A stretch of DNA of 5,065 nucleotides from an uncultured Lachnospiraceae bacterium. Its GTDB lineage: Bacteria; Bacillota; Clostridia; Lachnospirales; Lachnospiraceae. The stretch spans positions 1 through 5,065 of the forward strand of contig CAMWMO010000158.1 of NCBI GenBank assembly GCA_947175305.1, read 5' to 3'. Positions 1-4,807 of this stretch are shown one piece after another. The notes under the pieces are model-generated. The model was given only the letters and a program-made list of their open reading frames with translations. It did not search any database and had not been told where the DNA came from. Numbering within the stretch: the first letter of the stretch is position 1; every line of letters begins with the position of its first letter. Both the position numbers and the translations under genes were made by a program.

Positions 1-2
1 GG

Positions 3-401
3 ATTGAATATTATTTCGTCTACATGACCGGGCTTGCGGGGAAGGGCAGGGGATACCATAACGCGGTAAACAGCGCAAAGCTGTTCAGCCGGCTAAACCC
101 TTATTTTATCTCGGTGGATTCCCTTACGCTGTTCTCGGATACAGAGTTATACTGTATGGAGCAGGAGGGCAGGTTTGTCCCCGCCGGGGAGAAGGAGCGC
201 CTGCGGGAGCTGCAGGTGTTTATCCAGAACCTGCAGATAAGGACGCACCTGTTTGCCAATTCCAGTTCAAATTTTTACCCGGTCACTGCCTATCTGCCGA
301 AGGAGAGGGATTCCGTGGTCAGCGAGCTGCAGTATATCATAGACACGGTAAGCGAGGAGGAGATGGGAGAATATCGCAGGAAGCTAAAGTCTTTGGGATG
401 A
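3..401 (+). CDS. Radical SAM protein, C-terminal part (5' end outside window)
   Basis: The frame is open from the left edge (first complete codon at position 3) to TGA at 399-401, giving 132 residues. It resembles the C-terminal third of a Firmicute radical SAM family of unknown substrate (Elp3/NifB-type fold). Recognisable parts are the strand YYFVYMTGLAGKGRG near the start, the helix and strand around LNPYFISVDSLTLFSDTELY, and the late segment FANSSSNFYPVTAYLPKERD, which matches the family's conserved SN-x-x-P-LP-x-(D/E)-R end. The Cys-x3-Cys-x2-Cys iron-sulfur motif would lie upstream and cannot be seen. The ATG at 24 lies inside the conserved strand and is not the start. The gene is richer in G and C than the genes to its right and converges on the DtxR-like gene, overlapping it by 18 nt. 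The family call rests on recalled sequence resemblance; the reaction is unknown. Confidence 0.75.
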   Translation: MEYYFVYMTGLAGKGRGYHNAVNSAKLFSRLNPYFISVDSLTLFSDTELYCMEQEGRFVPAGEKERLRELQVFIQNLQIRTHLFANSSSNFYPVTAYLPKERDSVVSELQYIIDTVSEEEMGEYRRKLKSLG

Positions 402-755
402 GTGAACTATTTTAAGCCTTTCATAGCTTTCATTACTTATAACGTGTTCGATAGAGCAGGCATCTTTTTTGGCTATTTCGAGAGGAACACCTATTTGGGA
501 TAATAGCCTGGTAAAAAAGAGGTATCTTTCGTAGAGCTGTGATGCTAACGTCTGCCCTTTGGGGGTAAGATGCAGCCCGCTGCTAGTATCCATCGTTATA
601 TAATTTTTGTCACGTAATTGTTTCATGGCGACAGAAACGCTCGCTTTTGAAACGCCCATGTATTCTGCGACATTTACTGAATGAACATTACCTGATTTTG
701 TCTGTAAGATGAAAATTGCCTTCAGATAATCTTCTTTGGATTTTCCTAATTCCAA
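384..755 (-). CDS. DtxR/MntR-family metal-dependent transcriptional regulator, short form
   Basis: A 123-residue winged-helix repressor. The N-terminal helix SKEDYLKAIFIL (6-17) is followed by a helix-turn-helix at about 27-50 (VAEYMGVSKASVSVAMKQL), the wing (GLHLTPKG, 60-67) and the dimerisation helices ending in DACSIEHVISNESYERL (98-114). Family members bind Mn(II) or Fe(II) and then DNA. By alignment from memory, Asp9, Cys100, Glu103 and His104 occupy metal-ligand positions. Cys100 is as in DtxR rather than the Glu of Bacillus MntR. Lys12 and Tyr78 replace MntR's Glu11 and His77, so metal binding may be altered. There is no SH3-like third domain, as in MntR. The start is TTG, set by AAGGAGGT 8 nt upstream. 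It lies 34 nt after the exporter gene on the same strand, so it is probably co-transcribed. Its last few codons lie inside the opposing radical SAM gene, and the tail after SYERLK looks non-conserved. Confidence 0.85.
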   Translation of the reverse strand: MELGKSKEDYLKAIFILQTKSGNVHSVNVAEYMGVSKASVSVAMKQLRDKNYITMDTSSGLHLTPKGQTLASQLYERYLFFTRLLSQIGVPLEIAKKDACSIEHVISNESYERLKIVHSSQRL

Positions 756-763
756 GGCAAGTT

Positions 764-771
764 ACCTCCTT
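764..771 (-). promoter_or_regulatory. Ribosome binding site fixing the TTG start of the DtxR-like gene
   Basis: The minus strand reads AAGGAGGT, a near-perfect complement of the 16S rRNA tail, with 8 nt before the TTG at 753-755. No ATG or GTG in this frame lies at a suitable distance, so TTG is the supported start. The site sits in the short gap after the exporter's double stop (TAA TAG). Confidence 0.8.
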
Positions 772-789
772 AAATTTGAATATACTCTA

Positions 790-1971
790 TTATCGGTTCA
801 GGCTTAGACGCTCACGCCGTATAATACCTTTGATGGTGAGATGGCAATCTGGATTATTAGACCTAACTTTTTCAGCTATGCTGTTACGGATTTCATCTTC
901 TCTTTTTTGCAGTCCGGCAGGATATACCATGTCAAAGGCTGCGCTAAAGCCGGAACCGTTTTCTATGAGCCGGAAATTGTCCACCCGAATTTCATCACTG
1001 TATTTTTTCAGGACAGAGTATATTTGTTCTGTAATGGTATGGGTAAGTGCTTCATCTTGCAGAAGATAATCAATCTGTATAAAGCAGTCACAATGGAACT
1101 TCCGGTACAGCTCAAAGGATATCTGGTGGGCTGCGGTGTAGAGTTTCCCGCTGTCTTTTCTGTATCCTTCAATGCGCATGGAGACTACAAAGTACCCAAA
1201 GCCGTAATCATGCAGCATCAGGTCATGGACTGAAACGATTTCAGGATACGATCCGGCTGTCTGCAGGATGGTGTTTTTTGTGTCTGCGTCCGCAGATTTC
1301 CCCATGATACGGCCCAATACTTCCCACAAACTTTTCACACCCGCAAAAATAATGAATACTGACACGAGTACGCCACAATAACCGTCAACCGCAAAATGTG
1401 TGGTATAAGTAATGGCAGTTGAAGCCAAAACTGTGGCAGTGGCAATCGCGTCACCGATACAGTCTGCAGCAGTTGCTTTCAGCGTTTCTGAATCGGTGAT
1501 CGCTGCAAACCGTTTATTGTAGCAATACATATAGACCTTAACCAGAATGGAAAGTATCAGTACGATTACCGCAGCGGCGCTGATCGTCGGCACATGCGGG
1601 TCTGTTACCGCATGAGCCGAAGTCCCTGCCAGTTTTATTCCCATAAGCAGGACAGCGACGGAAGCAAAGATTCCCATGATCCATTCAATCCGTCCGTGTC
1701 CGAATGGATGTGTACTGCCTCCGCCATATCCCGCAGCTTTAAAGCCCAGAAGTGAAACCAGACTGGTTCCGGCATCTGACAGGTTATTAAACCCATCTGC
1801 CGAGATAGCAACAGAGTGGCTTAATAGCCCAACCGTTATTTTTGCCATGCATAAAAACAGATTTAACAGGATACCGACAACGCTGGATAAAGTGGCGTAG
1901 GCTTTCTTTACACTTGGATTGGAAACATCTTCCTTATTGTTGATAAACAGTTGTACAAATAGCGACATCAT
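790..1971 (-). CDS. Cation diffusion facilitator (CDF) exporter, Mn(II)-type
   Basis: A 393-residue inner-membrane metal/proton antiporter of the CDF family. Six membrane helices are predictable at roughly 24-46, 53-78, 95-115, 128-150, 165-190 and 192-213. The transport site in helix 2 is in DGFNNLSD (59-66), with Asn62 and Asp66 as the pair. In helix 5 it is in DCIGD (170-174), with Asp170 and Asp174. The helix 5 D-x3-D, rather than the H-x3-D of zinc exporters, and the overall N-D-D-D set point to Mn(II). The loop motif HPFGHGRIEWI (88-98) is typical. A cytoplasmic ferredoxin-like domain (about 225-302, with HDYGFGYFVVSM) is followed by a second related domain (about 312-382, DNFRLIENG), as in many longer clostridial CDFs. 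Two adjacent ATGs start the gene, with AAGGGAGAG 7 nt upstream. It ends in TAA TAG. The downstream DtxR-like gene and upstream tetR suggest metal-controlled expression. Family is confident; Mn specificity is inferred. Confidence 0.92.
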   Translation of the reverse strand: MMSLFVQLFINNKEDVSNPSVKKAYATLSSVVGILLNLFLCMAKITVGLLSHSVAISADGFNNLSDAGTSLVSLLGFKAAGYGGGSTHPFGHGRIEWIMGIFASVAVLLMGIKLAGTSAHAVTDPHVPTISAAAVIVLILSILVKVYMYCYNKRFAAITDSETLKATAADCIGDAIATATVLASTAITYTTHFAVDGYCGVLVSVFIIFAGVKSLWEVLGRIMGKSADADTKNTILQTAGSYPEIVSVHDLMLHDYGFGYFVVSMRIEGYRKDSGKLYTAAHQISFELYRKFHCDCFIQIDYLLQDEALTHTITEQIYSVLKKYSDEIRVDNFRLIENGSGFSAAFDMVYPAGLQKREDEIRNSIAEKVRSNNPDCHLTIKGIIRRERLSLNR

Positions 1972-1978
1972 TTCAAAT

Positions 1979-1987
1979 CTCTCCCTT
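1979..1987 (-). promoter_or_regulatory. Ribosome binding site of the CDF exporter
   Basis: The minus strand reads AAGGGAGAG, 7 nt before the first of two consecutive ATG codons (1969-1971, then 1966-1968). Both starts are at workable distance; the first is given as the gene start. Confidence 0.6.
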
Positions 1988-1993
1988 CAAAAC

Positions 1994-2017
1994 TGAACAT
2001 AAATTCAATATTGTTCA
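1994..2017. promoter_or_regulatory. Candidate operator upstream of the CDF exporter
   Basis: TGAACA (1994-1999) and TGTTCA (2012-2017) form a perfect inverted repeat with 12 nt between the arms. The half-site GTTCAA at 2013-2018 is identical to a half-site of the tetR operator at 2620-2635. The site lies in the 64-nt gap between tetR and the exporter and overlaps the best promoter-like sequence there. Binding by the TetR protein is an inference; the region is AT-rich, and 6-bp arms can occur by chance. Confidence 0.35.
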
Positions 2018-2027
2018 ATAAAAAAAG
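1999..2027 (-). promoter_or_regulatory. Weak candidate promoter for the exporter/DtxR-like unit
   Basis: On the minus strand, TTTTTA is followed after 17 nt by TATGTT. These match the sigma-A hexamers at about 3 of 6 and 4 of 6 positions. It is proposed because a terminator follows tetR, so the exporter needs either its own promoter or read-through. A weak promoter would fit activator dependence. Low confidence. Confidence 0.25.
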
Positions 2028-2050
2028 GAACTGGCCTAAAGACCAATCCC
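2020..2050 (-). terminator. Intrinsic terminator at the end of tetR
   Basis: On the minus strand GGGATTGGTC and GGCCAGTTCC pair as a 10-bp stem (three G-U wobbles) around a TTTA loop, followed directly by seven T residues. The stop codon of tetR (TAG, 2036-2038) runs from the loop into the stem, so the terminator overlaps the end of the coding region. It would end or attenuate transcription before the exporter. On the plus strand the hairpin has no T tract. Confidence 0.75.
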
Positions 2051-2605
2051 CGACAAATACATTTTCGATAATTTATGTAGTATCATAACCGCCCATTCCT
2101 TTCCCTTGTAATGATACATGATCTGCATCAGCCCGTCTACAAAGTTATTTGCAATAATGTGTGAAAATAGCGCATCATCAGTATCATCGCTACAATGCTC
2201 ATTCAAATGCTCCTCTATGTCCTTGATAAAGCGTTCTTTCTCATTCTCATATTTTGTACCGCCGCTCTTATCGATTAGGATGATAAATTCCTGCCGATGG
2301 TCAAAGAGATTTAATATGCATTCGGTTTCCGCCTTGCTGAGTCCATAGATCTCACTGCCCGTATGCCTGCTTTTATTTTCCCCACCAGCGGTCAATACCC
2401 GCTCCCAGTCATATAAAACAGGACGGAGAACAGCATCAAAGAGGGCATCCTTATTTTTGTAATAAGAATAAATGAGGCCAGTGGGTATTTTGGCCTGTGC
2501 TGCAATATTCCGCATGGCAGCAGATTGATAGCCTTTATCAAAAAACTCCTGCAGAGCGGCTTTTAGGATATTTTCTCTTATCACATCCTTTAATACCTGA
2601 GCCAT
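2036..2605 (-). CDS. TetR/AcrR-family transcriptional regulator
   Basis: A 189-residue protein with a classic TetR N-terminus. Helix 1 runs over about 7-24 (DVIRENILKAALQEFFDKG). The helix-turn-helix lies at about 29-50 (AAMRNIAAQAKIPTGLIYSYYKNK), with the diagnostic TGLIYSYYKNKDALF. The remaining residues, to about 189, form the variable ligand and dimer domain, ending in helices around FVDGLMQIMYHY and MILHKLSKMYL. The ligand cannot be predicted. The start is ATG at 2603-2605. The longer reading from TTG at 2635 is excluded because that codon overlaps the -10 box, upstream of the predicted transcript start. ATG at 2615-2617 is possible but would leave almost no leader. The start chosen has GGGGG 5 nt upstream. 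The gene is likely autoregulated through the palindrome at its promoter and may also control the exporter next to it. Confidence 0.88.
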   Translation of the reverse strand: MAQVLKDVIRENILKAALQEFFDKGYQSAAMRNIAAQAKIPTGLIYSYYKNKDALFDAVLRPVLYDWERVLTAGGENKSRHTGSEIYGLSKAETECILNLFDHRQEFIILIDKSGGTKYENEKERFIKDIEEHLNEHCSDDTDDALFSHIIANNFVDGLMQIMYHYKGKEWAVMILHKLSKMYLSGIGL

Positions 2606-2610
2606 TGCAT

Positions 2611-2615
2611 CCCCC
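2611..2615 (-). promoter_or_regulatory. Weak ribosome binding site choosing the tetR start
   Basis: The minus strand reads GGGGG, 5 nt before ATG at 2605. It is a poor Shine-Dalgarno match, but no other start in this frame has a better one. It favours 2605 over ATG 2617, which has no purine-rich site upstream. Confidence 0.4.
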
Positions 2616-2619
2616 ATAT

Positions 2620-2635
2620 TTGAACGATAGTTCAA
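2620..2635. promoter_or_regulatory. Probable TetR operator (perfect inverted repeat)
   Basis: TTGAACGATAGTTCAA is a perfect palindrome with 6-bp arms (TTGAAC/GTTCAA) around GATA. It begins at the last base of the -10 hexamer and covers the expected transcription start near 2628. Bound protein there would block RNA polymerase. Position and symmetry are those of a TetR autoregulatory operator; that this TetR binds it is inferred from context. Confidence 0.75.
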
Positions 2636-2663
2636 TTATAAGGATGGTTCAGGTGTTTGTCAA
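2635..2663 (-). promoter_or_regulatory. Consensus sigma-A promoter of tetR
   Basis: On the minus strand TTGACA (2658-2663) is followed by exactly 17 nt and TATAAT (2635-2640). Both hexamers match the bacterial housekeeping consensus at all positions, with ideal spacing. The transcript should start about 7 nt downstream, near 2628, inside the palindrome. Such a strong promoter suggests tight repression when the regulator is active. Confidence 0.9.
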
Positions 2664-2673
2664 GTTCTATGAG

Positions 2674-2715
2674 AAATGGAACTATTCGCGCCCAAAATGG
2701 AACCGTTCGCTCCAA
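2674..2715. repeat. Two-copy 21-bp imperfect direct repeat
   Basis: Two adjacent units begin with AAATGGAAC (2674-2682 and 2695-2703) and continue with TATTCGCGCC or CGTTCGCTCC, with 17 of 21 positions identical. The 21-bp period equals two helix turns, which would place both units on one DNA face. They lie just upstream of the tetR -35 box and about 105 nt before the DUF6033-like gene. Regulatory use is only a guess. Confidence 0.6.
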
Positions 2716-2806
2716 ACCTATGAAGATTTTGCGCAGATTGGCGAAAAATACAACAGACAGCATACTTCGCAGGCTGTTTGGTGTTATAAACTTACTTGAA
2801 TGAGAT

Positions 2807-2812
2807 GGAGGG
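2807..2812 (+). promoter_or_regulatory. Ribosome binding site of the DUF6033-like gene
   Basis: GGAGGG lies 8 nt before ATG at 2821. It falls inside the longer reading from ATG at 2800, so it fixes the start at 2821 and argues against the upstream ATG, which has no site of its own. Confidence 0.8.
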
Positions 2813-2820
2813 CGAAAATT

Positions 2821-3489
2821 ATGGCAGTAACGGGATTAAGCAGCGCTTATGGGAATATTTATGAAAGCAGGTACACTTCCTCAAAAAAGGAAGTAACGGA
2901 GAAACAGGAAGCGGAGCAGGCAGCAGAGAAAAAATACACGAATGCATCAGAGTATTATGCATACCTAAAAGATAAGTATCCTTGTTTAACGGCTTCTAAT
3001 TATAAAGTGACAATATCACCAGCGTATTTGGAAAAATGTATAAGAGATCCTGAAAAAGCCGAACTGCTGGAAAAGAATTTGGAAATTTTACCTGATTGTC
3101 ATAAAAATTTGATAGCATCATGGAACGCTTTAGGAGCAGATGTAAAAAATGAAGAATGGGTATTTTATGAAGACGGTACTGCTGGGATGAGTCCTAATAT
3201 GTATGTTACCAACAGTCATTCATCGTCGGGCAACCGCAATCAGGATGAAAAGATAGAGAAGAGGGCAAAGAAAAAAGCCCTACTGCAAAATCACTATGAA
3301 AAGAGAAAATATTTGCGGGAGCAGTTTGAAGAAAAGCAGGCCAGAAAAGCGCTGATCAGAGGACAGCTTCAAGGCGGGAAGGAAGAGAAAGAAATACAGG
3401 AGAGTTTGCAGGGAAAGAGTGCTTTTTCAAGAAAACGAAGTGCAATCAGGGCAATGGAGAGATATGAAGCCAGCATTTTGAAATCATGA
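2821..3489 (+). CDS. DUF6033-like protein of unknown function
   Basis: A 222-residue soluble protein with no signal peptide or membrane helix. The short N-terminus (MAVTGLSSAYGNIYESRY, rich in Ser, Tyr and Gly) leads into a charged helix (22-38). A conserved-looking core at about 40-130 contains SEYYAYLKDKY, ISPAYLEKC, DPEKAELLEKNLEILPDCH and NEEWVFYEDG. This core is what suggests DUF6033, a family recalled as common in Lachnospiraceae and without known function. The last third (about 141-220) is strongly Lys/Glu/Arg-rich and probably a long helix or coiled coil. Only two cysteines are obvious in the core (55 and 73) plus one at 93. The gene is divergent from tetR and begins the plus-strand cluster. 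A decayed gene follows closely. The family assignment is from memory and should be confirmed by profile search; the coding call itself is firm. Confidence 0.8.
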   Translation: MAVTGLSSAYGNIYESRYTSSKKEVTEKQEAEQAAEKKYTNASEYYAYLKDKYPCLTASNYKVTISPAYLEKCIRDPEKAELLEKNLEILPDCHKNLIASWNALGADVKNEEWVFYEDGTAGMSPNMYVTNSHSSSGNRNQDEKIEKRAKKKALLQNHYEKRKYLREQFEEKQARKALIRGQLQGGKEEKEIQESLQGKSAFSRKRSAIRAMERYEASILKS

Positions 3490-3504
3490 TTAGGGGGAAG
3501 ACAA

Positions 3505-3693
3505 GATGATAAGAACATTGAACGGTGGAATCACATGAACTGGATAGCGGCCGGCTAAAAAGAAGAGGACACATTTTCCATTTATGGCAATGAATATGCA
3601 ATAGACAGCAGTGGGCACATCCATATTTCAGTGGATGATATGTTTACATCGACCGAAATTATTTTTCCTCGTAGACGTGGCGGAGAGATATGA
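3505..3693 (+). pseudogene. Decayed remnant of a small gene
   Basis: A good ribosome binding site (AGGGGG, 3492-3497) stands 8 nt before ATG at 3506, but that frame stops after ten codons (MIRTLNGGIT, TGA at 3536-3538). The adjacent frame reads protein-like from 3505 to 3693, interrupted only by TAA at 3556-3558. After that stop it gives KEEDTFSIYGNEYAIDSSGH, then IHISVDDMFTSTEIIFP, to TGA at 3691-3693. The best reading is a gene broken by a frameshift near 3535 and a nonsense change at 3556. The family is not recognised. It lies 16 nt after the DUF6033-like gene and was probably part of the same transcript. An alternative is non-coding sequence with a chance open stretch. Confidence 0.5.
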
Positions 3694-3714
3694 AAGAACA
3701 ATAGGTGATAAGTC

Positions 3715-3740
3715 AAGGGCAGGGTATTAACCCTGCTCTT
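3715..3740 (+). terminator. Probable intrinsic terminator after the DUF6033-like gene
   Basis: AAGGGCAGGG and CCCTGCTCTT pair as a 10-bp stem (one G-U pair) around the loop TATTAA. The trailing T run is short (CTCTTTATG), so termination may be partial. It separates the DUF6033-like gene and its decayed neighbour from the paralog pair. Confidence 0.6.
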
Positions 3741-3776
3741 TATGATGAAAAATAAAAGATGGGAGAAACGAAACTT

Positions 3777-3805
3777 TTTTGAGGGCTGGTTCGTATTATT
3801 ATTAG
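3777..3805 (+). promoter_or_regulatory. Weak candidate promoter for the tandem paralog pair
   Basis: TTTTGA and TATTAG are separated by 17 nt, in an AT-rich stretch between the hairpin at 3715-3740 and the gene at 3857. Matches to consensus are only about 3 of 6 and 4 of 6. Nothing else gene-like is seen in 3741-3856 apart from the ribosome binding site AGGGAG at 3845-3850. Confidence 0.25.
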
Positions 3806-3856
3806 CGGTGGAAGACGATTCTGACCAACAGAGGGGATGCAGAGAGGGAGAAAAGA

Positions 3857-4804
3857 ATGGAGATTTCAAACAATCAATCATGCTATGTCAATCCGAATAC
3901 CAGGCAGCTCACATCAAATGTAAAAAATGCAGCAATAAAAAACAGAGAAGCCTTCAACGGTTCGATGCAGAATCTGTTAAATCCTGTGGAGAATTTGGTA
4001 CAGGTGTTAAGGACGCCAATCAAGCTGGCCGAAAGGTCTTCTCTGAACAGGCAGAGCAATTCAATCAATATTGCCTCCGGTATGCGCATAGCCGTTAACG
4101 GCGGACACATACTGACAGTAAAGCCGCAGGGCGTGGAGGTTTCCGGAGGAGATAATCCTTATGACACAGAATCATATCTGAAAGCGCAAAGGATGGCGGA
4201 TTCACTGACTACGCTTTTACACAATGCCTGTGGCGTTATGAACACTGTAGCATATTCGAGGGAAGAGTATGCCAGATGGACTGAGGGCGTTTCTGATGTA
4301 ATGGGATATCTTGGCATAGATACATCAAAGGATTTTACTGTCAACGGCATGAAGTATAGCAGGAATGAGAATGGCTGGTATGAATCCCAGGCAAACAGCG
4401 AGGCGAAAGCCGCCTACGAAATACTGAAAGCCAATAACAGGACATATACCTTTGCGGATGAAAAGACAAGAAACCAGATAGCCTACATAAGCAGTTATTA
4501 TCTGGAAAATACTACGGAAACGCTGAAAACGGCATGGCAGAAAACGCTTGAAGAAACAGGCGTAAACCCATTTCCACAGGGATTTTCAAGTACATTATCA
4601 CAGCTTGCTATGGAGCAGGATTTCGCGACAGGCGGGAATGATGATATATTTGGCAGTGACTTGGAAAGCAACATCGAGGCAGTGAAAAAGATTGTAGATC
4701 GGCTTCAGAACCCGTTGAGCGAGGTGCCGGAGTGGAATGTACAGTTTGTGGAAAATGAAAAGAAATTTTATACAGCATTGTTAAGTAATTTAGCGGAGGA
4801 TTAA
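3857..4804 (+). CDS. Unrecognised soluble protein, first of two tandem paralogs
   Basis: A 315-residue protein with AGGGAG 6 nt before its ATG. No family is recognised with confidence. There is no signal peptide and no membrane helix. The N-terminal part (about 1-98) is polar and Asn/Ser-rich, with NPNTRQLTS (12-20) and PIKLAERSS followed by a strand-like run to GMRIAVNGGH (75-84), ILTVKPQGVEVSGG. The middle (about 101-180) is helical with a probable folded core, including YLKAQRMADSLTTLLHNACG, YARWTEGVSDVMGYLGID and FTVNGMKYSRNENGWYES. The C-terminal part (about 181-315) is mostly helical and ends in YTALLSNLAED. One Cys is at 9 and one at 125. The following gene starts 3 nt after its stop and shares its N-terminal region, so the two are a tandem duplicate pair, probably translationally coupled. 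Function unknown. Confidence 0.85.
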   Translation: MEISNNQSCYVNPNTRQLTSNVKNAAIKNREAFNGSMQNLLNPVENLVQVLRTPIKLAERSSLNRQSNSINIASGMRIAVNGGHILTVKPQGVEVSGGDNPYDTESYLKAQRMADSLTTLLHNACGVMNTVAYSREEYARWTEGVSDVMGYLGIDTSKDFTVNGMKYSRNENGWYESQANSEAKAAYEILKANNRTYTFADEKTRNQIAYISSYYLENTTETLKTAWQKTLEETGVNPFPQGFSSTLSQLAMEQDFATGGNDDIFGSDLESNIEAVKKIVDRLQNPLSEVPEWNVQFVENEKKFYTALLSNLAED

Positions 4805-4807
4805 AAA

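Noticed and set aside
756..789. MntR or DtxR operator between the exporter and regulator genes
   Set aside because: No inverted repeat resembling known MntR or DtxR boxes was visible here or upstream of the exporter.
1972..2035. Mn-sensing yybP-ykoY riboswitch upstream of the exporter
   Set aside because: The 64-nt gap, including the terminator, is too short for the element, and its conserved loop sequences are not seen.
2036..2635. A tetR reading from TTG at 2635 (ten residues longer)
   Set aside because: The TTG overlaps the -10 hexamer and the palindrome, upstream of the predicted transcript start.
2497..2799. Plus-strand open frame across the tetR 5' end and intergenic region
   Set aside because: It runs antisense to the tetR helix-turn-helix and through its consensus promoter, with no ribosome binding site and no recognisable protein. 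Open frames at 716-1233 and 1676-1900 (opposite the exporter) and at 2118-2348 were dropped as antisense shadows of real genes.
2800..2820. Upstream ATG at 2800 for the DUF6033-like gene
   Set aside because: It has no ribosome binding site; the strong GGAGGG lies after it and serves ATG 2821.
3582..3881. Minus-strand open frame of 99 codons
   Set aside because: It has no plausible ribosome binding site and lies opposite the decayed gene and terminator. The frames at 3742-4098 (+), 3883-4110 (-), 4159-4350 (-) and 4801-5019 (-) are likewise shadows of the paralog genes.
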